64,000 nucleotides of DNA, from positions 7,287-71,286 of the forward strand of contig JBHOQX010000044.1 of NCBI GenBank assembly GCA_042408595.1, read 5' to 3'. Both the position numbers and the translations under genes were made by a program. The stretch is from JBHOQX01 sp042408595. GTDB taxonomy: Bacteria; Chloroflexota; Chloroflexia; Chloroflexales; Roseiflexaceae. Positions 43,158 to 51,254 of this stretch are shown piece by piece. Position 1 is the stretch's first letter, and each line of letters begins with the position of its first letter. Below the pieces are notes generated by a model. It worked only from the letters and a program-made list of their open reading frames with translations, was not told the DNA's origin and made no database searches.

Positions 43158-44008
43158 CTAGCCCGATCGAGCGGCAGAGGTGACAGAGAGGTCCACCTGG
43201 TCAAGCCAATATTCGCACACTGCCGGATCGAGCAGGCGGTCGAACCAGGCGCGGTGCTCCGGCGCAAGGTATGGCCGCGCGCGGCACCCCAGATCGTCGA
43301 AAGACCAGCGGAGGTAGGTTCGCTCGTCGGCGCTCAGTGGCGTGTGCCGTGCGGTGCTGTATGGCGTGACGGTGCAGCCCTCCAGCCCGGCTTCGGCGAA
43401 AGTGCCGCACAGGTCGCGCCCGATGAAAAAAATCGCGCCGTCTCGCTCGCACCCGCCGCAAGCGCGCGGAGTTGTGCCTCGCGTACAGCCAACTCGAGCG
43501 CCGGGGGCCACGGCAGCACCAACTGGTGCAGCGTATCGTTCTCAAAAACGGCAACTACTCCGCCGGGGCGCGCCACCCGCCTGAGCTCGCGCAGCGCCGC
43601 GGTCGGGTCGGGCAGGCTGTACATGCTCTGCGCGCACCAGACCAGGTCGAATGTGCCGTCATCGAACGGCAGCGACGCGATATCGCCGAGCTGAAAGCTC
43701 ACACATGCCCCGTGCGGCGAGGCAGCGGCGCGTTTCGCCGCTTCCGCGAGGTAGGCGGCGGAGATGTCCACCCCGATAACCGCACCGTCTGGCCCAACCA
43801 GTTCCGCGAGCCAGAGCGCGTAGGTACCCGCGCCGCAGGCCATGTCGAGCACGCGGTCGCCAGGGCGCAGCGGAAGGTCGGCGAGCATGGCGCGCAGCTC
43901 AGCGGCGTGCGCCCGGTGGTATGCCTCCAACATCGGCGCATACGCGGGCAGCTCGTCCTTCTCCAGCCCGCGCCCCACTTCGCGCGCAAATGCCACATCG
44001 CCCGCCAT
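43158..44008 (-). pseudogene. Class-I SAM-dependent methyltransferase with a frameshift at a T7 run
   Basis: From ATG 44008 the first part is a normal methyltransferase: DRVLDMACGAGTYALWLAEL is the SAM-binding motif I, VIGVDIS follows, then LPFDDGTFDLVWCAQSMYSLPDP. The reading frame then passes into unrelated sequence. The other frame continues the protein from FIGRDLCGTFAEAGLEG through WFDRLLDPAVCEYWLDQ. The switch falls on seven T (minus strand; A run 43426-43432), where one more T or a -1 slip joins the parts. It could be a mutation, slippage or a sequencing slip. The gene converges on the receiver gene. Confidence 0.6.
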
Positions 44009-44338
44009 CGCACCGCCCCCTTGTTGCTGCTCGCCCGGCGCGCACAGCGGAGCAACTGCTGTGCCACTGACGCCAGTGGCAACGAACAAACGGTGAAATC
44101 TTTGATGGCCAGAACGAGGCGAGCTTCGCTCTGGCCATTTGGTCGTCTGTCAGGCTGACCTCTAGCAGGAGGTACGCGCTGGGGGATGTCGAGCGGCGCC
44201 GTCGTCCAAGCCCGATCTCGGGCGCCAGACCGCTCGAAGGAGAACTCTGCGGAGAGCAGCAGGCCGGCGTCAGCCGCCGGCCACCCTACGGCGCCGGCCA
44301 AACCTACCCGTTTCAAGCAGCTTCCGAGACTGCCCGGT
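44009..44338. other. Non-coding gap
   Basis: No gene, promoter or strong hairpin is clear in this stretch. GCCGGC and GCCGCCGGC near 44265-44285 could pair weakly. Confidence 0.3.
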
Positions 44339-44929
44339 TCACGCCTCGGCGGCGCGCACCGGCTCATCCTCCTCCTCGTGCTCCTCATACCAACGCGCGA
44401 GCCCGCCGACCAGCATCTGCACCAGCAGCGGCGTGGCCGCATCGCTCATCACGGTAAGATACGCGTTGCGTTCGAGCGCCAGGGCCTCGCGGACCTGACC
44501 GGCCTCGACGTATTGCGGCAGGAAGCGCCGCACTTGCTCGGCCATAGCGCGGCGCACACGCGAGTCGGCGAGATCGAGCACGGCGGTGCGCAGGTAGTCG
44601 CTGAAAGCCGGATCGCTGCTGTCCTCGACGACGGGCGGCTCGCCGTAGCGCTCGAGGATGCGCTCGATCACCCAATCGTCGTAGTGCAGCGGCTGGAAGC
44701 GCGGGTCGCGCAGCACCTCCAGGCTGAAGGCGATGAAGTGGTTTTCGTCGGCCGCGAGCTGCGCAGCTTCGGCGCGGTGGCGTGCCAGCTCGCGGTGCGC
44801 AGCGGCGATCCGCTGCTGCTCGGCGGCGTCCGGCGGCTTCGCCAGCCAGCTACCTTCGCAGGCGGTCAATGCGGCGACAAATCCAGCTTCGGCGCGTCGG
44901 TCACGCTTGGCGCGTGAGGCTCGTCCCAT
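44339..44929 (-). CDS. Conserved-looking protein of unknown function
   Basis: This 196-residue, mostly helical, acidic protein has a basic start (MGRASRAKRDRR). Central motifs are FIAFSLEVLRDPRFQPLHYDDWVIERILERYG, AFSDYLRTAVLDLADSRVRRAMAEQVRRFLPQYV and ALERNAYLTVMSDAATPLLVQML. No membrane span or catalytic signature is visible. ATG 44929 begins the polar region; a longer frame to 45061 adds low-complexity sequence. It may be a nucleic-acid or protein-binding factor, but this is a guess. Confidence 0.6.
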   Translation of the reverse strand: MGRASRAKRDRRAEAGFVAALTACEGSWLAKPPDAAEQQRIAAAHRELARHRAEAAQLAADENHFIAFSLEVLRDPRFQPLHYDDWVIERILERYGEPPVVEDSSDPAFSDYLRTAVLDLADSRVRRAMAEQVRRFLPQYVEAGQVREALALERNAYLTVMSDAATPLLVQMLVGGLARWYEEHEEEDEPVRAAEA

Positions 44930-45084
44930 CGATACACCTATCCTGTTGTGCGCGGCTATGTCGGATCGAGTGTAGCCGAAGTTCGATAAATCGGCAAGCG
45001 GCCTGAAGAATCGCCGAGGTGTGGGAAGCGAAGGGCGCGCCTCCGGCCTGCCAGCCGCCACCCGCGCGGCGCACGCTGGCGCGC

Positions 45085-45732
45085 TTACTGGTTCGTGCCG
45101 TCCAGCGCGCCGTAGTCGAGCGGATTCACGTTCACGTTATCCTTCCACACCTGGTAGTCGAGGTGCGGCCCGCTGGATTGGCCGGTCGAGCCGACAAAGC
45201 CGATCAACTGGCCACGCACCACCCGTTGGCCGGTCTGAAGGCCTGGAGCGAAGCGCTGGAGATGGGAGTAGCCGGTCTTGTAATGCTCGCCGATCACCCA
45301 GATATGGTTGCCGGCCGGGAACGTGTTTTCGGCGAGCTTGACGACGCCAGCATGGGTGGCATAGACCGGCGCGCCAAGCGTGCCCTCCGGGTCGGCCGTG
45401 CCATCGCCGTTTCCGTCGATCGCCAGATCGACCGCACCCCAGATCGCCGCAGGGGCGTGCGAGCCGACGCCATACCCCTGCGTCATGACCGTGTTCGGGT
45501 TCTCCAGCGGGTTGCCGCGCGGCACGTCGTCGTCAGGCAGCGCCAGCCCGCGGCCCGCCAGCGGCGCCGGCGCGGCCGCCGGGCCCACGGCCACGCCCCC
45601 GGTCGCCCGGTTCGGCGACCAGGCGCTCAACGGCACGGGCGCGGCGCGCGTCTGCATAACCAGATAGACCAGGCCGATCAGCGCGAGAAGCAGGAGGCCG
45701 ATGCGCAGCTGCCCGAGATGCTCCAGGTTCAC
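45085..45732 (-). CDS. Membrane-anchored M23 (LytM-like) protein with a degenerate active site
   Basis: After a short cytosolic start and one membrane helix (RIGLLLLALIGLVYLVM), the LytM fold is present: GAPVYATHAGVVKLAE, GYSHLQRF, GQLIGFVGSTGQSSGPHLDYQVW. The second zinc motif is kept as HLD, but the first, normally HxGxD, reads WGAVDLA, so one His ligand is missing and the domain may not cut peptidoglycan. It is the third gene of an operon. GTG 45732 overlaps the previous stop (GTGA) and is preferred over TTG 45753. The promoter of the operon carries a LexA-type box. Confidence 0.82.
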   Translation of the reverse strand: MNLEHLGQLRIGLLLLALIGLVYLVMQTRAAPVPLSAWSPNRATGGVAVGPAAAPAPLAGRGLALPDDDVPRGNPLENPNTVMTQGYGVGSHAPAAIWGAVDLAIDGNGDGTADPEGTLGAPVYATHAGVVKLAENTFPAGNHIWVIGEHYKTGYSHLQRFAPGLQTGQRVVRGQLIGFVGSTGQSSGPHLDYQVWKDNVNVNPLDYGALDGTNQ

Positions 45733-46739
45733 CGTACGGTTCCTTCGCGCCAATCGGCCACCAGCCCGACGACGGTGTCGATATACCCCGCGACATCGTT
45801 CTCATAGGCCGGCGCGTAGATCGGGATGATCTGTTCGACCGTCGTCGTACCGCGCCCCTGCACGTATTCGTTGGCGATCAGCCGATACCAATCCTCGATC
45901 CCGGCCTCCCAGGAGGGATAATCGCGGAATCGGTTGAAGCAGGTTGCGTATCCCGCACAGATAATATTGCCGACGTTATGTGTCGAACTGCCGTCCGGCT
46001 TCCAGCCGGCCCACCCCGGCGCGGTGCCGGCGGTCGACTCGTGGATGAAGAATGCAAGCGCATAGGCCGGATCGATGCCATACTTCTCGCCAAGCGCGAT
46101 CCAGACCGGCCCCGTGCCGGCCGCTGGCGAATTGTACTTCTTCAGCACCCGCTCGACGAATGCGGCATCGATCGTCGGCGGGCCGACCACTGTGTGCTCG
46201 CCGGGCGGGACATTGGCGGGCGGAAGGTTGCGCGCGGCGGGGCGCGCCTCGCCGCCGGCGAGCTGGCCGCGCCAGTAGCTCTGCACAGTGCGGTCGGAGA
46301 GCACCCACCAGGCGATGATCAGGACGCTGATGACGGCGACGAACGGCAGGACGATATTTGAACGGCGGTGCCACTCAAGGGGCACCACCACCGGCACGAC
46401 CATCGGCTCCGGGTCGGCCACCGGCGCTCGCCACAGCGTTGGGTGCGGCGCCGGGCGGGTCTCGATCCGTGGCGCGAGCACGTCGTCATCCGGCTCGTTT
46501 GGCGCGACAAAGCGCTGCTCAGCGGCACGCGGCCGCGCCGCGATCTCCACCGATTTGGACGGCAGCGTGGGTGCGCGGCGCGCCGGCGGCGGCGGCACGA
46601 GCGGCTCGGGCGAGCGGGCCGGGCCGCGGACATCCTCCAGCCCGGGGTCGAGCAGCTGCCGCCCGCGCCACCGGGTCTGTGGCGCAGCCCTGCCTGGCGC
46701 GGCGCTTCCCGCCCGACGCAATTTCTGCGACTCGCTCAT
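45729..46739 (-). CDS. Membrane-anchored lysozyme-like (glucosaminidase/transglycosylase-type) protein
   Basis: The 336-residue protein has a long Pro/Arg-rich cytosolic region (1-125), one membrane helix (NIVLPFVAVISVLIIAWWVLS, about 126-146) and a C-terminal lysozyme-like domain (about 185-330). That domain reads FVERVLKKYNSPAAG, LGEKYGIDPAYALAFFIHESTAGT with a candidate catalytic Glu, HNVGNIICAGYATCFNRFRDYPSWEAGIEDWYRLI and IIPIYAPAYENDVAGYIDTV. It resembles the glucosaminidase/lysozyme fold that cuts glycan strands. Its ATG overlaps the upstream stop (ATGA) and its stop overlaps the M23 start, so the three genes are translated together. Confidence 0.82.
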   Translation of the reverse strand: MSESQKLRRAGSAAPGRAAPQTRWRGRQLLDPGLEDVRGPARSPEPLVPPPPARRAPTLPSKSVEIAARPRAAEQRFVAPNEPDDDVLAPRIETRPAPHPTLWRAPVADPEPMVVPVVVPLEWHRRSNIVLPFVAVISVLIIAWWVLSDRTVQSYWRGQLAGGEARPAARNLPPANVPPGEHTVVGPPTIDAAFVERVLKKYNSPAAGTGPVWIALGEKYGIDPAYALAFFIHESTAGTAPGWAGWKPDGSSTHNVGNIICAGYATCFNRFRDYPSWEAGIEDWYRLIANEYVQGRGTTTVEQIIPIYAPAYENDVAGYIDTVVGLVADWREGTVR

Positions 46740-47257
46740 CGGCCGCCCCCGGCCACCAGCCGCGCCTGTTCCTCCGGCGTCGGCAGGCGGAAGGCCCCAT
46801 CGCGGTTGAGGTACACGATCTGCTCCTGCCGGACATCGACCACCAGATCAGGCGCGCCATCGCCATCAACATCGCTCACGCTCAGTGTCAGCGGCGTCAG
46901 GTCCTCCCGCGCACCGAACAGATACGGCCCGGTGAGAGTCCGGATGTGCGACGGATCGCCGCCCGGGATTTCGATGATCGTGACTTGTCGGTTCAGGTTG
47001 ATCGCCATGAGATGGGTTGGCCGGCCATCGGATTCGTTGTGACCGACAAAGGCTTCGAGTTGATAGGTGCGCGGCCGACCGTAGCGCAGATCGTCCAGCG
47101 CGACGCGCAGATACCCGAACACCATGCCAACCATACCATACACCGCCACCGCCGCCAGCGCCAGCACGACGCCATAGAGCAGCGCACGCAGAGCAGGGCG
47201 CCGTGCCGCCTGCGGGCGGCCTGCATCGGACGGAAAGCTCTTGCTTGTCACAGCCAT
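46736..47257 (-). CDS. Membrane-anchored protein with an FG-GAP/VCBS-like motif, first gene of an envelope operon
   Basis: The 173-residue protein has a short cytosolic start, one membrane helix (ALLYGVVLALAAVAVYGMVGMVFGYL) and an outside domain ending LTLSVSDVDGDGAPDLVVDVRQEQIVYLNRDG. The DVDGDGxPDLVV stretch is a calcium-binding FG-GAP-type motif. Its function is unknown. Its stop overlaps the ATG of the next gene by four bases, so it is coupled to the two wall-hydrolase-like genes. ATG 47257 gives a leader of about 85 nt from the promoter at 47348-47375. A longer frame to 47359 would start inside that promoter. Confidence 0.72.
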   Translation of the reverse strand: MAVTSKSFPSDAGRPQAARRPALRALLYGVVLALAAVAVYGMVGMVFGYLRVALDDLRYGRPRTYQLEAFVGHNESDGRPTHLMAINLNRQVTIIEIPGGDPSHIRTLTGPYLFGAREDLTPLTLSVSDVDGDGAPDLVVDVRQEQIVYLNRDGAFRLPTPEEQARLVAGGGR

Positions 47258-47347
47258 GGTACGCCTCGCAGACGGCGATGCCGCGGCGGTCGTGCGCGAC
47301 GCCGGCCGCCAGCCATTCGCCATATTCAAGCGGGAACAACAGGCTGT

Positions 47348-47375
47348 ATTATAGAACATGTGTTCTATTTGTCAA
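47348..47375 (-). promoter_or_regulatory. Sigma70 promoter with a LexA (SOS)-type box between -35 and -10
   Basis: On the minus strand TTGACA (47375-47370), 16 bp, TATAAT (47353-47348): both hexamers are perfect. ATAGAACATGTGTTCTAT at 47351-47368 has 8-bp inverted arms around TG and contains GAAC-N4-GTTC, the core of Bacillus-type LexA boxes. It overlaps the -10 and spacer, so a bound repressor would block the promoter of the envelope operon. Confidence 0.75.
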
Positions 47376-47455
47376 GTGTATGTTTGCTACCGTATGTGGC
47401 ATTGGAAAGCTGCCCGTCGCCGCTTGTGATGGCACGCTCGGCCCGACCAGCGCCA

Positions 47456-48397
47456 TCACAGCGGCAGCGCCTCGTGCTCAGCCACACGCGCCGCGAGCGC
47501 CGGGTGCAGCCGGGTTGTCGCCAGCCAGGCTTCGATCGCCTCGGGCGGCAGAATACCCCGCTCGGTCACGATATTGCTGATCAGCGACAGCGGTGTCAGG
47601 TCGAAGTAGCGGTTGCGGATGGCGACCCCCGCCGGCGCGTCGGGCCAGACCTCGTCCGCCGGCCAATCGCGCTGATCGGGCATCGGGTAGCCGGGCGGCA
47701 GGAACTTCTCGCTGGAGCAGAGCGGATAGAGCGGGACGCCGCAGGCGCGCGCCGCGTGGGCCAGCCCGAGTGTGCCGATCTTGTTCACCAGCCCATCGCT
47801 GCTGAGCAGGTCGGCGCCGACCAGCACCAGATCGGCGTCGGCGACGGCGGCGATCGCGGCGGCGTCCACTACCAGCGTGGTCGGGATGCCGTGCCGGGCC
47901 AGCAGCTCGGCCGTCTCGCGCCCCTCGCAAGCCGGGCGCGACTCGGCGCAGATCACCGCGAAGTGGCGGCCGGCGCGCTGCGCATGGAGCAGGGCGCGCT
48001 GCACGGTGCTGCTCTGCGAGAGGGTGATCACGGTGCTATGCTCACCGATCAGCGCGAGTGTTTTCTCGGCCACCTGCTGCGCATGCTGCCGCAGCTCGTG
48101 TTTGAAGTCGGCGGCGGCCTCCGTCACGGCGCGGCGCAGCCCGGCCAGGTCTTCGCACTCTTCGATACGCCATAGGACGCTGTTGACCAGCGTGACAAGC
48201 GGCGCCATCACCGTCTGGGCCTGGATGAGCGCCCAACCGGTATCGAGCATCGCCTGGCGAAAAGCATCCGGCGACGACGCCTCCCCGGCATTGGCGCGCT
48301 GGACAAGGACATCCGCGCCGTGCTCGGCGATCTGGGCAGCTCCGGAGCGGTTATCGGTTGCAATACGGGCAAGCGTGAGGGCAATCGCGCTTTCCAC
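47456..48397 (-). CDS. eIF2B alpha/beta/delta-like protein (ribose-1,5-bisphosphate/MTR-1-P isomerase superfamily)
   Basis: The 313-residue protein has the family's helical N-terminal part and a Rossmann-like C-terminal half with ITLSQSSTVQRALL, VICAESRPACEGRETAELL, ADLVLVGADLLSSDGLVNKIGT, VPLYPLCSSEKF and FDLTPLSLISNIVTERGILPP. In bacteria and archaea such proteins isomerise sugar bisphosphates or methylthioribose-1-phosphate, or are uncharacterised. The conserved Cys (CAESRP) and Asp (GADLL) of the isomerases are present, so enzyme activity is plausible. GTG 48397 is chosen because GGAGAATC precedes it; ATG 48415 would place that ribosome site inside the gene. Confidence 0.85.
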   Translation of the reverse strand: MESAIALTLARIATDNRSGAAQIAEHGADVLVQRANAGEASSPDAFRQAMLDTGWALIQAQTVMAPLVTLVNSVLWRIEECEDLAGLRRAVTEAAADFKHELRQHAQQVAEKTLALIGEHSTVITLSQSSTVQRALLHAQRAGRHFAVICAESRPACEGRETAELLARHGIPTTLVVDAAAIAAVADADLVLVGADLLSSDGLVNKIGTLGLAHAARACGVPLYPLCSSEKFLPPGYPMPDQRDWPADEVWPDAPAGVAIRNRYFDLTPLSLISNIVTERGILPPEAIEAWLATTRLHPALAARVAEHEALPL

Positions 48398-48493
48398 AAG
48401 CGATTCTCCTCTCATTGCAGATCGCAGGGTACAGATCGCTCATACCAACCGTGGCTCATAGGGCGTACGCCTTGGCCCGCACTGCGGGTGGTA

Positions 48494-48514
48494 TGGCGGG
48501 GTTGCGGCCCGCCA
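48494..48514. repeat. Perfect hairpin repeat also found at 12331
   Basis: TGGCGGG-GTTGCGG-CCCGCCA is a 7-bp perfect inverted repeat with a loop that matches the copy at 12331-12351 at most positions. It lies in the gap between the hybrid kinase and eIF2B-like genes. Confidence 0.5.
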
Positions 48515-48640
48515 CAGCGTTCGTTTTCGCGCGCCCACACGCCGCGGTGCGTGTTCGCACCTGAGGCAAGGTTTCGAAAGGGCTACGCCCGCCACACCTC
48601 CCCCACTGCGTGCGTTCTATCGATACAAGACTGCTGGCCG

Positions 48641-51073
48641 CTAGCGCGCCTGCGTGGCGGCGCTGCGGACGAGAAAGGAACGAACCAGCGCCTCAACCTT
48701 CTCAATCGCGAACGGTTTGGCCAGGTAAGCGTTGCCGATCTGTGCCAGCCGCGCCTGCGTGGCAGCGCTCAGCGTGTCGCCGGTGACGAACACCAGCCGC
48801 GCGGCGAGCGACGGATCGCGCGCGCTGATCGCCTGGTGCAGCTCGAAGCCGTTCATCCCTGGCATCTTGATGTCGGTTAACACCAGATCGAAGGTCTCAC
48901 AGTCGAGCAGGTCGAGCGCCTCGACGCCGCTGGCGACGACGCGCGCCTCGTGCCCCAGATCGCGCAGGATGCGCGCCAGCAGGTTGCCCACCGGCGGCTC
49001 GTCATCCACCACCAGCACCCGCCCGGCGCTGGCTGGCGCGGCCGCCTCGGGGGTTCCGTTGGTTTCGGCCGGATCGTCCGCCGGGCGCTCGCGCCGCAGC
49101 GGCAGCTCGACCAGCACGGTCGTGCCGGCTCCCGGCTCGCTCTCCGCCCAGATCCGGCCGCCGTGCTCCTGGACGATACCGAAGCAGATCGACAGGCCCA
49201 GCCCGGTGCCCTGGCCGACCGGCTTGGTGGTGTAGAACGGGTCGAAGATGCGCGGCAGCGCCGCCGCCGGAATCCCGACCCCGGTATCGGAGACGGCGAA
49301 GCGCAGCGCCGGCCGATCGAGCGCGCCCGTCCGCTCGGCGCGCGGGGCGAGACCGGTGCGCAGCGTCAGCGTGCCGGAGCCGCCGCGCTCCTGCATCGCC
49401 TGGTGGGCGTTGTTGATCAGGTTGAGGATCACCTGCTGCAATTGGAACGGATCGGCGACCGTCTCGGGCAGCCGGTCATCGAGCTCGAGCACGACCTGGA
49501 TATTGTCCACCCGCAGCTGGTAGGCGCGCAGGCTGAGCGTATCGCGAATGACATCGTTCAGATTGATCAGGCGGCGCTCCGGCTTGTGCTCGCGGGCGAA
49601 GAGCAGCAGGTTGCGCACGATCCGGGCGGCGCGCTCGGCCTGGGTGTTGATATGCACGAGGTCGTCCCGCGCCTCGGCTGGCAGCGAGGTATCGCGCAGC
49701 AGGAGCTGCGTATAGCCGGAGATGCTGGTGAGCGGGTTGTTCAGTTCGTGGGCGACGCCGGCGACCAGCTGGCCGATCGCCGACAGCTTCTCCGCCTGCA
49801 GGAGTTGCTCTTCCAGCCGGCGGCGCTCGGTGAGGTTGCGGGCGATGCAGTGGATGGCCTCGCCGCGGTCCGGCTCGCGGGTCAGCCGGGCGCTTACTTC
49901 GACGATCGCCCGCCCGTCGCCGTGGCGCATGGCCAGCTCGAACGGCTCGATCGGCTGGCCGGCGAGCAGCTCCGCGAAGCGCGCCTCGGCGTTCTCCCAC
50001 GAGTCCGGCAGGCAGAACTCGCACAGCGGCCGGCCGTGCAGCGCTCCTTCGGGTTCGCCGGCCAGGCTCAGCGCGCGCTTGTTCATCTTCACCAGGCGAA
50101 GATCGCGATCTAGGGTGAAGATCAGGTCGTTGGCGTTCTCGAACAGGTCGCGGTAGCGGTCTTCGTTGCGGCGCGCCTCGCTGTACAGCCGGGCGTTCTC
50201 GATCGCGATCGCGGCGTAGTCGGCCAGCGCCGCGAGCAGGTACTGATCGTTCTCGGTAAAGATGCGCTCGGATTGCTGGTTATCCACCGCCAGCACGCCG
50301 ATCACCTCGTGGCCGACGGTCAGCGGAACCTGGAGGATGGCGCGCACCAGAAAGCCGGTCTTCACCTTGAGCGCTGCGCCGTGGCTCGCCCGGTCGAGGC
50401 GGACGGGCCGGCCGGTGCGGATAACCTGGCCGGCCAGGGTATCCCCGATCGGCATGCGCATCCGCTGGGCGCGCGCCGCGCCGAGGTTCTTAGCGGCCCG
50501 CAAGTACAGCTCATCCGCCTGATGGTCGCGCAGCAGCAGAAAGCCCTCTTCGGCACGGGTGATATAGACGCCCGCCTCGACGATCCGAACCAGCAGCTCC
50601 TCAGGGTCGAGCAGCGAACTGACCGACTTGCCGATCGCGGAGAGGACCGTCAGCTCCTGGACGCGTTGTTGCAAATTGCGCGTGAGGCGGTCCTTCTCGC
50701 GGCTGAGGCGGCGCTCGCGCAGCGCCTGGTCGATCACCCCCTGGGCCTCGGTCTCGCTGAAGGGTTTGATCAGGTAGTTGCGCGCGCCAAGGCGAAAGGC
50801 TTCGACCGCGATCCCCTCGGAGCCGTGGGCGGTCATGAGGATGACCGGCACGTCGTGCCCTTCCTGGGCGATCAGGCGCAGCAGCTCCAGGCCGCTGATA
50901 TCCGGCAGTTGTAGATCGAGCAGGATCAGGTCGGGGAGCTTCTGGCGCAGGCGGTTGAGCCCCTGTCGGCCTGTGTGGGTGACGATTGCCTTGTAGCCAA
51001 GTTCCGGCAGCACATACTCAGCCAGCATCTGGCAGATCTGCTGGCTGTCGTCGATGATGAGAATTTCTTCCAT
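48641..51073 (-). CDS. Hybrid sensor histidine kinase: REC-GAF-PAS-HisKA-HATPase-REC
   Basis: The 810-residue cytosolic protein begins with a receiver (LIIDDSQQICQML, LILLDLQLP, LIKPF). A coiled coil follows, then a GAF domain (about 140-305: EELLVRIVEAGVYITRAEEGFLLL...VPLTVGHEVIGVLAVDN) and a PAS domain (about 310-430: YRDLFENANDLIFTLDRDLRL). The kinase core has GVAHELNNPLTSISGYTQLLL, the phospho-acceptor His, then NLINNAHQAM, DTGVGIP and GTGLGLSICFGIV. A second receiver (VLVVDDEPPVGNLL, LVLTDIKMPGMNG, YLAKPF) ends it. The signal is unknown. A separate activator gene lies 6.7 kb away and may or may not be its partner. Confidence 0.94.
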   Translation of the reverse strand: MEEILIIDDSQQICQMLAEYVLPELGYKAIVTHTGRQGLNRLRQKLPDLILLDLQLPDISGLELLRLIAQEGHDVPVILMTAHGSEGIAVEAFRLGARNYLIKPFSETEAQGVIDQALRERRLSREKDRLTRNLQQRVQELTVLSAIGKSVSSLLDPEELLVRIVEAGVYITRAEEGFLLLRDHQADELYLRAAKNLGAARAQRMRMPIGDTLAGQVIRTGRPVRLDRASHGAALKVKTGFLVRAILQVPLTVGHEVIGVLAVDNQQSERIFTENDQYLLAALADYAAIAIENARLYSEARRNEDRYRDLFENANDLIFTLDRDLRLVKMNKRALSLAGEPEGALHGRPLCEFCLPDSWENAEARFAELLAGQPIEPFELAMRHGDGRAIVEVSARLTREPDRGEAIHCIARNLTERRRLEEQLLQAEKLSAIGQLVAGVAHELNNPLTSISGYTQLLLRDTSLPAEARDDLVHINTQAERAARIVRNLLLFAREHKPERRLINLNDVIRDTLSLRAYQLRVDNIQVVLELDDRLPETVADPFQLQQVILNLINNAHQAMQERGGSGTLTLRTGLAPRAERTGALDRPALRFAVSDTGVGIPAAALPRIFDPFYTTKPVGQGTGLGLSICFGIVQEHGGRIWAESEPGAGTTVLVELPLRRERPADDPAETNGTPEAAAPASAGRVLVVDDEPPVGNLLARILRDLGHEARVVASGVEALDLLDCETFDLVLTDIKMPGMNGFELHQAISARDPSLAARLVFVTGDTLSAATQARLAQIGNAYLAKPFAIEKVEALVRSFLVRSAATQAR

Positions 51074-51254
51074 ATCGTCGTGCCGAAGCGCTGCTGGAAA
51101 CCGGCGCGCCGCGCTACGGCCGCGCGCAGCCCATTCTACACCGATTAATCACCTCTGCGCAAGCCGGCAGTACGGGGCAGGATTGCGGATCAGCGACGGC
51201 CGGATCGCGGATTCGGAAACCTACGATCACCGTTCGTAGCCTTCGGGCTGCGCG

